Shown here in pieces: positions 9,167-20,800 of a stretch of DNA of 64,000 nt. Below the pieces are notes generated by a model. It was not told where the DNA came from and ran no database searches. It was given only the letters and a program-made list of their open reading frames with translations. Made by a program: the position numbers and the translations under genes. Source of the DNA: Pythium myriotylum (lineage: Eukaryota; Oomycota; Peronosporomycetes; Pythiales; Pythiaceae); NCBI GenBank assembly GCA_023091665.1, contig JALJCQ010000009.1:1674001-1738000 (forward strand), given 5' to 3'. Within the stretch, counting starts at the first letter, position 1, and every line of letters starts with the position of its first letter.

Positions 9167-10922
9167 TTATGTTATATACTGCTCTGTCCGTGACGTCGCT
9201 TCCTCGTCTTCTCTTGTAGTGAGCACTTCCTTGAGACTGCTTGCGACCATGTCTGCTACCTTCGCATCTGGAGTCGTGAGCTGCCAGTAGATATTTCCGA
9301 CCACATCTCCTGCGTGTCGACGCATGTCTGTCTCGAACGCATTTGCTGCTTCCAGACGCACGGCTTGTAGTTCGTGCTCGAGCTGTTCGTCACGCGCACT
9401 ATCCATCTTGGCGAATATCAGCGACAAGTTACGATGTGCTCGCGCCTGCCCCACGGTTGAGTCAAGCCGCGTTGAGGTCTCAAGGTCTCGTTTGTGACAC
9501 GCTATCGCGTGTTGTAGCTGTTGCTGCGCTGCTGCGAGGTTCCCTAGGTTCGCGTACACGCGAGCTTCGAGCTCCTGATCGCGGGACTCGGTGGCAATCA
9601 TGAGCGCCTGCTGCTGGCAGTCAAGTGCTTTGGCTGGATCATTCCGGTCGAGAAAGAGGACCCCAAGAGCCTTTAACGCTCGTGCTTGCAATCTGATGTC
9701 CCCGCATATCTGCGCCAGCTCCAGCGTTTTCTTTTGCATCATGAGTGCCCATTTGGCGTGGCCATCTTCGAAGAACGCGATGCCCATGTGATGGTGGAGC
9801 AAAGCAGCAAACGGTGTCGCTGGGTGCACAAGATTCAGTGCGTCTGCAAAGCGAGCGACTGCACGCTCGTACTCGGCTTTGGCGTATAACAGGTGCGAGC
9901 CCTCTGCGAGCGCTCGTGCGATGGCCCATTGGTCCTCCGCATCTTTCGCGTCGATTTCCGTGAGAAAGAAACTCGACGCATCCTGTTCTGTCCACGAAAG
10001 CATGGACTTCGGGGGTACGTGAGATGCTGGCACCGAAATTGAGTTGATCGCTCCTGTTGAAAGACAAGCGCGGAGATCACCACTGCCAACACTTCGATTG
10101 CTGTCTCCAATGGACTGGTTAGTTACTGGTGCTGGTGAGATCGCGGGGGATGATGCAGATGTTGAGAGGCGATGCATCAGCGGCTGGATGACCGGTGCGT
10201 TTTCCCGGCGTGCATACCTTGAGCGGGGTCGAGCGTCACATCTACCAGAGTTCAGATGTGAGTCCACATGAGCACATGCATCTAAAAAGAACTCACTGTA
10301 TGAGCTCCTTGGCTGGAACAATGCTCGCGAATGAAGTCAGAGATGACGAGGATACCAGGGCTGGTGCAGTGCGTGCTAGCCGCGGTGACCCTTTGCTTAG
10401 TGACTGGAAGGTGCGTGAGCTATCTGGACCCTTCGCGAGATCACCTCGCAGCACAAGCGATCGCGTAGTTCTCAAGTATGTGGATTCTTTGAATGGTTCC
10501 TGGGCTTCTAGTGGAACGGTTCCTGCGAAGCTTACCTCATGAGAAAATTCACGCTGGCTGTCAGGAGCTGAGGTATTGTGTGAAACCTCAGGAGTCGAAG
10601 GCCGTGGCCCGCAGGCGCTGACACAGAGAGGTGGTATAGAGCGCGAGCGACTCACAAACCCAGTGTTACTGTTTCCTTCCGTTTGATTTACGTCCAAGGT
10701 CACTTTGATAGATGATGACGGCAGAGATTGTTTCGAATACTTGATAGCGTGCGGGAGCTGGCGGTCTCTCCATTTCCGTGTCGGTGATGGCGGAGCCTTA
10801 ATCGCTCTTTTCTGTCGACCACTTCCCTTACTACTTGTGGGGCGTGGACTTGATGACGGATGGCGTGTTGACTCGGCGTGAAAATTGGGGTAGAGCGTTC
10901 GTAGATCGAGGCTCATGGGCAC
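9167..10922 (-). CDS. Tetratricopeptide-repeat protein
   Basis: Exons 10297-10922 and 9167-10241 are joined by a 55-bp intron (GTGAGT to GGTAG), which restores the frame; 566 residues. The first ~270 residues are Ser/Pro-rich and probably disordered, with no motif. The second half is an all-helical array of at least five TPR-like units with alternating small and aromatic positions, for example YAKAEYERAVARFADALNLV, WALMMQKKTLELAQICGD and ALDCQQQALMIATES. This arrangement resembles TPR repeats of the LGN/Rapsyn/TTC type, which bind partner peptides. If the intron is not used, the downstream exon could start alone at 10321, but that Met is not the usual context. It converges on the LRRC57-like gene, with stops 26 bases apart. 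Partner and pathway are unknown. Confidence 0.7.
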
Positions 10923-11016
10923 TTCCTAAATGCGTGAAAATACGCCTTGTGAAGAGATCATTTTCAAGACCGAGAGCTAAGAATAGTAACCACGGCATAT
11001 CTCTATTATGATCGTA

Positions 11017-13263
11017 TTAGTCTCGAACTCGTGTTGACGCACCGCCAACGCGTTTTTCCTGCAGAAATCGTTGTAGAGACGCGACTGCTACAGCATTCTC
11101 TTCAGGTGTCCTGAATGTTAGCTCATTGGGTCCGACTTGCTCACCACGTCCGGCAATTATGAGTATTGAGGTCATTCGCTTTCCTGGTGCTGCAAGCAAC
11201 TGAAGTACTTGATTAGTGGGTTGCAACTCGTGTTGAAATGCGTGAACTGTCGCCCACGGAATCTTTAATTGTTTGGACAGAATCGCAATCGCCTTCTTGC
11301 GTGTTAGTACGATCTGATCACCGTGCACGCGCAGGATCTCCTTTTTCCACTTCATATCCAGTTGCCGGTGTTAGTTTCATGCTAGCATTTCAACAAGAGC
11401 TCGCCAGACGGACGCACCGTATCCTTGACTAGGCGATAAACTTCAACACCTCCCTGCATAGTGCGCTTCATGCGAAAGACTGACTCCTCTGTCACGACCT
11501 TGCGTAACAATTCCTCGTTCTGTTGGAGAACGATCAGCGAGTCCGGTTTGCCGATGTCTCCCAGCAACTTCCGGCTCGTCATTGACTTCTGTGGATCCAC
11601 TCGCGTTGCCATGCGCCGAGTGGAGCGAGCATTCCTCGTGAGTTGAGTCACAATCCTGTTTCCTGGCTCTTCAGATGGTGACGATTCGACTGGACGGTAA
11701 TCAAACGATTTGGCGTGCTTGTGTGACGGCACAGATTCGTCTCTTTGCGGTTGGCCTTGGTTCATGGAGGGCACGGTGGCTGGTTCAATGTCACTAGCTG
11801 AGCTGCCAAGGCTTCGGCCGCTGTCTGTCTTCTCTACATTGTCGTCAGTATCTCGTCTTGACTGGTGCATTAGAATCTCTTCAATCGAGTCACCGTATCC
11901 GTCGCTAGCGTTTTCGTTAACCTCATTATCCTCATCTGCAGTGTCACGGATAGCAAGGCCATCCATGTTCGTCACCATGTCAGCCTCATCAAACACACCG
12001 ATGTTCTCGTGGAACATTCGCACGCTTCCTAAACGCGTGTTAGCGTCGTAGGCGATTGCATTCATGATCAACGCCTGAGGTAGCTCCAAGCTCAGAAGAG
12101 TGTCCTCTGGCGGAATCGGGGCGAAATATATCGAATCATTTTGTTTTGACCATGCCATTTCCAGCTCTTTGAGAGCCCCTCGCTTCTTCTCAACCAACGG
12201 CACAAGCCTTTCGTGCTGTTTGTTCCATCTACCATCTCCATCAAGAGGAGGGAGACCAGGCTCCCGCATGCTGGTCCGAGTTTGGAGTTGATGTCGCGCA
12301 GCCCTCACAAAGGCGATAGCCTCACCGATCTCGCCATCCGCGTGATCCATTTCCGCCTCAAGTTGCAGCGCCATACTGCGATGGATACGCGAAAATATCG
12401 AGGAGAAGCCCAGCAGCGTCGTGCAACCGGCTCGCTTGGGTTGGGAGCTGTAACAGCTGCGTGCGACAGCCGTCTCGAAGGCGTCGAACGCACAATAGCA
12501 GGCACCGTGGAGCTTCTGCAAGACCGACTTGCTATATGGGGATTCAGAGAAGAAAACGGCTTTGACGATTGCAAGTTGCTGCGCCATGGCCACGGCAATA
12601 TCCACCAGAGCGCCCAATATGCGTGGAGAGAGGTCGGGCAACTCGACAGGGACATCGGTCTGCAACGATGTGCACAACGTGTCCTCAAGCGCCACAACGT
12701 ACTGCACTAACCCGGCTGCCTGACAAAAGCACTGAGCTGCCTCGGCGATGCAGTCAGCCGTCCGACTGTGAGCAAGACTCGATCCCAAGTTGATGATTAG
12801 CATTGCCTCCACCACAAGCGCTATTGGCTCGTCAAAAGCCACCGGAATAGTCGAGTGCTGGTCAATAATCGCGCTGCTCCACGTTGACATCCCTTCGAGG
12901 TCTCCCACCGACTATTGCACCACATTAGTCAGTTGAGCGCATGGTTCTATCCAGTGGAACGTCGGTCTCCGTACCCGAGCCGCTCTCAGCGAGCGGACGT
13001 ACTGGTCGCACGCACCGATGGCATCGCGGATCTGCTCTGCTTGTGTGAGATCCAGTGACGCTAGCGAAGACCGCAGCTAAGGGCAGAAGATGTTTCATGG
13101 TCTCAACACTAGTCTCTTCTTCGCGCGGCGGGGGCTCCGTTACCTCTTCTCGCTTGCGTGCCACTGGATCGGGCAGTGGCTCGTCGTCGGTGAAGACCTC
13201 GCCGGGCCGTGGGAGCGGCGCGTTGGGCAGCACCCAGAAGACCTCGTCGAACGCGTCGGCCAT
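11017..13263 (-). CDS. BRO1-domain-like protein
   Basis: Four exons proposed: 13110-13263, 12975-13060, 11418-12911, 11017-11349. The introns are 49, 63 and 68 bp, all GT-AG and in phase; 688 residues. The short first intron (donor GTGTTG) is the least certain. Residues ~55-380 are helical and look like a BRO1 domain: a LDLTQAEQIRDAI opening, long helices with Ala-rich faces, and a YFAPIPPED segment near the expected central loop. BRO1 proteins (ALIX, Bro1, BROX) bind ESCRT-III at endosomes. A disordered acidic/Ser region follows. The C-terminal ~110 residues, completed only by splicing the last exon, read like a beta-rich PH-type domain (VEVYRLVKDT, ILRVHGDQIVLTR, then a terminal helix with AVASLQRFLQE). 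The BRO1 call is moderate; the PH-like call is inference. Confidence 0.6.
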
Positions 13264-13512
13264 GCTCGTCTCCTCGAGCGGCTTCCAGTCGATGAGTTAG
13301 TTGGCCACTGACGAGTCGGAGCGCGAGGACGAGTGTAGCCATGTCCAAAATAAATCGCGCCTTCCATCGAAAAACCCTCGCTCGAGTGCCTCTCGTAATT
13401 ACGATCCTATCCTCGTAAAAATCCTGTTTAGGGCGCGTGTCTCTGTGGATCTCGGGCCAAACTGGGGTCGAGATCGCTTTGACTCGGAATCCCCCCAGCA
13501 GCTCTCACGACC

Positions 13513-13890
13513 ATGCTCGCTCTCCGCCGCGCCGCCGCCACCGCCTCCAAGCGCCTCGCCGCCCCCGCGCCGCTCCAGACGGCGGCGTTCTCCTCTTCGT
13601 TCAGCGAGAAGGAGCGCGCCGCCGAGGCCGCCTTCTTCAAGTACGACGCTCGCCGACCCGACTGACAGAACCGAACGGCGGACTGACCTCGAGGTTGTTT
13701 GTGCAGCAAGGAGGACGAGAAGGCGCTCCGCAAGCTCCTGAAGAAGCTCAAGGGACAGGCCGACGTGAACGACTCGAAGGGCCTGCAGTCGCACGTCGAG
13801 CACGACAAGAAGGGCCTCGAGAAGGTCCCAGGCCTCAAGCTCACCCCGGAGCAGGTCGAGGCGCTGCTCAAGTGGAAGCACGAGCACTAA
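13513..13890 (+). CDS. ATP5IF1: Mitochondrial F1-ATPase inhibitor, IF1-like
   Basis: Exons 13513-13640 and 13707-13890, with a 66-bp intron (GTACGA to GTGCAG); 103 residues. The N-terminus is a classic mitochondrial presequence (Arg, Ala, Ser; no acidic residues for ~28 residues). Then comes the inhibitory helix of IF1: SEKERAAEAAFFNKEDEKAL followed by a Lys/Leu-rich coiled-coil segment. The intron lies exactly inside the inhibitory helix. In other eukaryotes this small protein blocks ATP hydrolysis by F1Fo-ATPase when the membrane potential collapses. The C-terminal 45 residues (LTPEQVEALLKWKHEH end) are less conserved. The gene is divergent from the BRO1-like gene across about 250 bp. Confidence 0.8.
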
Positions 13891-14091
13891 GCGAAATAGC
13901 TCTCCCTTCATTGCCTCACTGCTTCGTGCTTTAGTCGTGCGGAGTTCCTGTCTGCGCGCGCGAAGGGCTTCCTTTGCTGAGCTCCGACGCTGGCGCGGAC
14001 TATACTGACAGCCAAGACGAAAAAGAATGTTATTGAAACGTGAACGTGATCAGAGCTCGTTTGGATATTGCTGGTGTTGCATTGGCTGGAG

Positions 14092-15601
14092 CTAACTTTC
14101 CATGACTCTAATTTGCTCTTGCACCTGTTGAGGTTGATGTGAAGTGAGACAATGGAGTTCACACGAATAGAGCTAGCTGACACACCTTATCGAGCTCTGC
14201 TGCCACCTCGTCCCGCTGGGCCTGTGCTGTCTCCATCATTTGCTTGATACGGTTCTGTTCATCGCACAAGCACTCGTCAGACAAACAGTAAACAAACTCG
14301 ACATCCTGTGCAGCTTATGACAGACCTTCATCACGATGTTCGCGTTGGCCTGAACTTTCACGGCGTAGTCGCTGATCGCACGGTCTGAGTCGCGGAGCGA
14401 CTTCTGCAGTCTGTCGCGCGTCGCAACGAGTTGGTGGTATGCAGGGTCATCGAGGTACGACTTCTTGGACTCTGTTGCAGGGGCAGGAGCTTTCTCCTCC
14501 ATATCCGCCAACAAGTCGTTCTCGAAGTCATCGACATCTTTGTCATCGTCTGGGGACATCCCAGGACTTGCTGTGTGAGCAGGTGATCGCTGTGCTGACT
14601 CGAGGCCACCCTGAGACTCGCCCTCAGACCCGATGTCCGTTGCGATGGGTGTATTAATGGCCGAGAACGCGTCAGCGCTGCCGCTCGGGCGTGCAGCTGA
14701 CGTGTCCACAGCCTTGGACGACGTCTCGGATGTGAGGTCGAGATACTCGGGATGTTTGCGGACGAGCTCAAGCTCATCAGTGAACGTCACACCGTTTGGA
14801 TGATCCTCGTCGACCATCCACTCGCAGAAATCCACCAGTTCCTCATCTGCCGGCACATGAGTTAGAAGAGACCACTCAGAGAATCGGGAGCAGTAAGTAG
14901 ACGTACGAACTTCCTCGTAGGGACCGCCCTGGATCATCTTCACGAGGTCTTCCTCGACACGAGCGACTTCGGGTTTCTGTAAGAGGAGCAGTAGTGAGTA
15001 GCCAGCTCCATGTAGACACACGCACGCATCCACATACAGGGAAAGGTGTATACCGACGAGTCTTCGCATATTTCCGCTTGACGACGTTGGTGTTGGGCGG
15101 GGTGATACCGTTCGGCAGCTCCTCCACTTGCTCCAGCTGCTGCCGCTCGTCCTCTTTCTCTGTGACCACGAATATCTACGCAGGCAATCGGACGGTTCAG
15201 AGTCTTGCTGGTCATCAGCATCCCTCGCTCCACTCTCTTGCCTGGCCAATCTCGCCACTCTTGTAGAGGAACTGGTCGTCGTAAGTTTTGTGGGTTTCTA
15301 GAATCGTCGGCAATTGCGCTGGAGGCACTCCACCGCGTCAGTCCCACCGTCTCCGGTCTCTCCATCCTCAGCCCACGGACCGATCTTGGCGTTGTACTCC
15401 TTGCCGTTCAAGAGGAATTTGAAGTGCTTGTTGTCGGCTACATCGTCCAGGTCACTCTCTCTACGCACACGACGCGGCAAGAGACGGGCCAGACCCACCG
15501 CCGGAGATCATCTCGACCTTCTTCGCATCGCCGCCGGCCGCGATCGACGCGCGCACTTCCTGCGCCAGGCGCTTGGGCAGCTGGAGCAGGAACTGCTCCA
15601 T
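14092..15601 (-). CDS. TAF7: TFIID subunit TAF7
   Basis: Eight exons: 15499-15601, 15381-15458, 15242-15318, 15038-15175, 14907-14976, 14326-14846, 14186-14254, 14092-14124; 362 residues. Introns are 60-71 bp apart from the first (about 40 bp; acceptor ambiguous by a few bases in a TAGAGAG run). The intron after 15242 has a GC donor (CAG|GCAAGA). The spliced protein aligns in order with the TAFII55 domain: FLLQLPKRLAQEVRASI, then HFKFLLNGKEYNAKI, then QLPTILETHKTYDDQFLYKS, the GEIGQIFVV block, LPNGITPPNTNVVKRK, and a helix EVARVEEDLVKMI. An acidic middle and a C-terminal coiled coil (NRIKQMMETAQAQRDEVAAE) complete the family layout. TAF7 regulates TAF1 within TFIID at promoters. The splice chain is strongly supported by this alignment. 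Confidence 0.85.
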
Positions 15602-15691
15602 GTTGCGAGTGGGTTGCTCAGGCACTCGAGGGACTCGTATAAGTTAACCAACTGGAGTGGGGTAGATTTCACGGGGTTACGTTGGGTCGGG

Positions 15692-17728
15692 TCAGCTCAT
15701 GTGGAGGATGGGCGGCCTGACGGGCTTCAACCCGCCCACGGTTATTTGTACCCCTGGGTGGTTCTTTTCGCCCGAGTTGCCTTCGAGCACCAGGAGGAGC
15801 CTCGCGCCGTGGGCGGCGACGGCGTCGCGCAGCAGCTTGCAGCCGCGCAGAGTGATCTCGTTGTACGAGAGGTTCAGGAAGCGCAGCGCCGCGTGGGTCG
15901 CCAGCGACGCGCTCAGGATCGCCACGGCCTGGTCCGACTTGAGGCCCATGCACGACTAGCCAAACCAAAGTCAGCTGCGAGAAAGTACAGCCACCGACTT
16001 TCCCTCACCATTTCGAGGTTGAGCAGCGAGCGGTTGTCGCCGATCGCGCGGTAGAACTCGACGACGCCTGGTGGTTCGAGGCGGCTGTGGCTCTGTGGTA
16101 TGTGCGTCAGGCGGAGAACCAATCTGGGTAGCCATCGTCGGCACTCACCAGATCAATGGTCGTCAGTGTTGAGGTTGCGCGCAGCATTTCAGCGACGGCG
16201 ACGGCAGCGCCTGAGCCGCGGAAGCAGTCCTGGAAGAACACTGCCTCGAGTGCTGCGTGTCCGCGTAGCGCGTTGAGCAGAGCGACGCCAGTAGGCTCGC
16301 ACTCGACGCGGTTCTCGTTATAGTTCAGTACTCGCAACGTGTGGTTACCTGCAAGCCCAACAGTGATCCTCTGGTGTCCCTGGTCCGTGAATGCGTTGCA
16401 CGATAGATCCAGATGGGTTAACGTGCAGTTCTCGGCTAGCACGTGCTGCAAGTGGCTCGCAGACTCATCCGAAATGCCAGTGTTGCCGAGGAGCAACTTC
16501 GTCAGCGTGGTGTTGAACGACTCGCCAACGTGATGCGTAGCGATCCCTCGCATCACATTTGTCGCCGCTACTGCTGCAGTGGGTGCGGCAGTCGCTACTG
16601 TACGGCGCCGCGAGATCGCACTTTTGAGCTGCTCTTCCGCTGTCACCGGGGTGGATGCTAGAGACGCGACCAGCTCGGATCCTCTGCGGTCGCCGATGTC
16701 ATTATGGGTAAGCTGCAGTTGCTTCAGAACGCGATTGCTTCGTAGAGTACGGCCAAGCCACGGTAAGATGCCCTCTCGGCCCACTCGGTTATGGGAGAGG
16801 TCGAAAACGCTGAGCTTGATGTGGTCGCATAGAGCCGTTGCAAGCAGTGTCGAGCCCAGCACGGAAATCTCATTGTAGCTTAGATACAGCTCTTCCAGGA
16901 CCCCGTTGTGGAGAAGCGCATCGGCGAGCAAGCTAATTGAGGCGTCTTGGAGTTGGTTCCCATTGAGTGAGAGTACCTTGAGAAAGCACTAGGAGGAGGT
17001 CGCGATGAGTGGTCACAGACCCGCTTCTTGATCAGCCTACTTACGTTTCCCGCGAGTCCGCGACTCACCCTTGCCATATCATTGTGGTCCAAAAAGCAGC
17101 CACGCAGATCCACTGATCTTGGCTTGCCGCGAGTTGAATACTGGTCGCCATCCACTCCACGTCCATCTTCTGTGTCCCAGTCATCCGTTGATTGTTTGTG
17201 AGGCTGTGGCAAGAGGGAGAGCTCCACAAACGTGCCCTACAATATCGTTTAGTACAGAGAGATCAAACGAAGGATAATGTACTTGCCGATGAGTCGATCC
17301 CGACGTTGCTGCTCTATCCAAAAGTGATAGATGTCAGACGGCAACACTCAATGCCAGGTCTTTGCTCGCACCGTCAAGTAAGCCGAGTGTCTTCCAATTG
17401 TGTGGGAACAGACAAGCACTCCGTCCGTGCTTCGCGCTAATACTAGTCGGACCTGCGCATTAGAAAATTCGTGATGCGCTTGTAATAACGAGTTATTTCC
17501 GTTGCACACCTCCCCGAATGGCGTCCGGATGGTGGACTGTGGCGGAATCTTACACTCCCACACCATCGCACCAATATCCCAATAAACGAGGTCTCGGGCA
17601 GCGAGTACATTGATTGCTTCTTCCACTGCTGTAGCATCGCGTCCAGGGTCTGGTCTCCGCCACCGAAAACGATGTGTGATGCTTTAGTTACCATCTCGTG
17701 TCGTCTCTCTGTTGGAGGAGTTTGCCAT
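15692..17728 (-). CDS. Leucine-rich repeat protein, ribonuclease-inhibitor type
   Basis: Proposed exons: 17692-17728, 17372-17649, 17287-17313, 17045-17236, 16149-16988, 16009-16092, 15692-15955; 573 residues. The last four exons are well supported by GT-AG introns of 50-56 bp and by repeat continuity. The 5' three are tentative: one intron is only 42 bp, and the third exon needs a GC donor at 17286 (TCG|GCAAGT) to keep frame. The protein has about nine repeats of the 28-residue RI/NLR type, for example LEELYLSYNEISVLGSTLLA, LTHLDLSCNAFTDQG and LRFLNLSYNEITLRGC. There is no NACHT, TIR or kinase domain and no signal peptide. Such proteins are common scaffolds in protists. It lies in tandem with TAF7 and the CABIN1-like gene on the same strand. 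Confidence 0.75.
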
Positions 17729-17829
17729 ATTCTGATGCGACTTGCCAAAGTAGAGTTCAGGACGAAGAGCCACGCAAATTGATTGGATGGAGATCCACGT
17801 TTAGTGTCTGATCATGCTTATTGTTTGAT

Positions 17830-20800
17830 TTAAGGTTCATCACTTGCCAGAGTTCCGTGATGTGTCCGTGCCTCATTGGATTCCTGGGGGTGTCGACTTA
17901 TTGGGAGTTGATCCGATCCTTCAGCAACCAGCCCGCTAGTCATTGATTCAGATGGACCCTCAATTACGACTCCCGGTCTAAGCTCTGGGTTCGTTGCAAG
18001 TGATGGCGTGGCGTGTACTGAAGCACCTGTCGACTTTGGACGAGGCTTGCGTGCTTGCTTGTGAGCCCCTCCTGGCTTCCCACTCTGACGATCTGGCCAC
18101 CGATTTTCACAGTACTTTCGAGCTGCGCGGACAAAAGGCTTCCAGTCGGCAGATGATGTTGTCGTGGGTGACTCATCATTGGAGAGCATTGCACGGAGCC
18201 TCGGTGTGAGATCTGCTACTGTGATTGCTGAGACTGTTTCGTCCTGCTCAAGTAACGCAAAAGCTGCTGGAAATTCCACCACCCCCACAAGATACAGGCA
18301 GACGAGGGGAAACTCAGCTAGCGTGAACAGCTCTCGCAACGACTCTTCGTTGAGTATATCGACGAGACGACTTCTTGACTGGACTAGGTCAAGGTAATTG
18401 ATGTATGCTTTGCTCAGCTCCTTGGTGAGGGAATCCGTTGGAGATTCAACATCGTTGGGCTCCTTGGACTTGACCAAATCTACGTTACCATCAAGGTTTT
18501 CAGCTTGGGCTTGTTGCGTTAGATGAACTTCCTGCTTCTGACGGAAGACTTTCAACTGATCGACAAAATCGCCCCCAACGAAGTCACGGAGGCGAGACTG
18601 TTGGGCTACGCTGCGAGCGAGCAAGACACAGCCTAGCATCTCATCAATCGCGTCGTGCTCTTCTTTGCAGGCGAGAACCCAGGTCCCGATCTCTTTGAGA
18701 CGACCATAAGCCTGGTTTTCTCGAAGAAGCGTCACCAGATACCGTAGATACTTTAATCGGCAATAATCAAACTTGATTTGTCGCTGGTTGAGCTCCTCAA
18801 ATTTCTTCGACGTAGGAACATGCTCGCTGAGCCAGATTGCCACTACTTGAGGACGGCGTTTGTCGAAGAGTGGTTGCATCTCTTTCAACGCGATTTCTGC
18901 GGGAGTTACTCCGTCGTTTTTCTTTTTAGCTTTTCTGCTCGCCAAGACGGAAATGCACGCGGTGGCAGAACATGCAGGCGAGGGCAACGATATATCACCG
19001 ACAGACGACAGCCGCCCAACAACCTCGTTGTAGTGATACATAGCTTTTGCTAGAGTAAACCTTGACGCGTGAAAGTAGCGATCTTCGTCCGAGATCGATT
19101 CTAGAGCATCGATCACGTTGTAGAACAGCCAACCTCGTGCCAAATCCAAATAACTTGAACTTTGATCTCGCTCTCCGGTTGCCAAGAGCAGTGCAACGTC
19201 TTCTTTACTGACTTTAACTGCCGGTTCCTCTTCCGCCTTCGTATCGTTCTCCATATCCTCGTCCTCTTCCTCGTCATTTGTATCCTCTTCAAAAAAATGA
19301 TCGCATGCCAAGCGCAAGTTCATGGCCAAGACTGGCCTTACGAGAATCAAATCAAGTCTTACCGCCTGCAACTGGTAAAATGCGTGAACCACCGATCTGT
19401 CCATCTTGCCATCTTCATGCTCTTCCTCGGCCTTAGCAAAGCTAGCCAAGATGTCTCCTGCAGTTGTGATCTGTACAAGCCCCGTGGATTGCTGCTGAAG
19501 CCACAACTGCTTTTTCTTGAGCTTTCCAATCATGTAGTGAAGCCGAAACCTAACATCATGGGAAGCAGGATTACTGGCCTCACTCACTCGCACACCGGAC
19601 TCGAAGCAACTAAGTGTGGCGTGGAGTATCTTTGAATAGAGAATGAAGGGGAACTGGCCTGATGTAACAACACCATCATCGTGGCGAAGCGCCGCGAACT
19701 CTTGTAGCTGATTATACAAGAGAAGGCCACAATCCTCGAAAGCTTCCACAGCAATCTGCTTCATTTCGACTTCATCTGCGCCTGAATCTTGCACAAACTC
19801 GGTCATCTGATCCTCTGTGCCTAGCGATGCCGCCATTTCGAAACACCTTCGCGAGAATTCGACAACCTGCACCATGTAGGCTTCAGCAGTCTGCTCAATG
19901 GTGAGCGAAATTTGTGGACGACTGGCCTCACTTGCATCAACTGCCGCACTCTCACTAACTTCATCGGGTTGACCAAAGTGCACTCGATATTTGGTTTTCT
20001 CAGACAAATCTTCGATATCGTGCCACTCTTTCAGCCTTTCAAACAGCGAAGTACGGATAATCAATTCGTGAAATCCTGGCCCATCGTTCAATGCCTCGGG
20101 AACAAACTCGGGGTTCACACTCGCTGACTCAGAAGATGTAGACAGCAGAGTTTTTCTTCTCCATTTCCGCCCCAACACCAGCGCGCAAGCGTCGCTAACG
20201 ACTTGATATAGTTCCTTCATCGACCGGCCGAGGCGAATCCAAGACTTGATCCGTCGAGGACGATAGTATTGGACATCCTTTAGAAGGAATGCGATCCGCT
20301 CCTTTATCTTCCTCTCCAGCTCGATCAACTCACTCAGATTGCTGCGACGACGCACGCGGAGAAGAATGTAGTTTTCACCAAGAAGGTACCAAAGGTGTTC
20401 AAGGCACGAATCATCACGAGGCGTAGGTTGTCGCTGATTTAGTTTCGGAATATCCCCAATCCATGAAAGCAAAGAGCGCGGTGCCAAGTAACTCAACAAC
20501 TCCGACGATGGCTCTACCGGTGGCTGGAGACTAGCCTGTGCGAAGTCTATAGAACGCTGGATGGCAAACATGACCTTGAGGTTCTCTTTCTTTTGGGTGT
20601 TGCTTCGCGGGGGCTGCTTGAGGAGCATCGGTATCGCAAACTGCGCTACTCTCAATGCCTCAGCAGACGTGGCATCGTCAAGCTTCGCGATCGAGGACCC
20701 GGACTTGTGATCCACACAGCCTTGATGAATGTGGACGTCATAAAGGCACCTATAACATTGAGCCAGTTCGATCTCGAAACCATCGTCTTCGCCTTCCTCA

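Noticed and set aside
10293..10922. Separate 209-residue Ser-rich gene upstream of the TPR gene
   Set aside because: A GTGAGT donor at its end and an acceptor 55 bases on join it in frame to the TPR exon, so it is better read as the N-terminal exon of that gene.
13908..14183. 91-codon minus-strand frame after IF1
   Set aside because: It covers the last TAF7 intron and terminal exon in a different frame; the TAF7 ending (VQEQIRVMES) explains the same DNA better.
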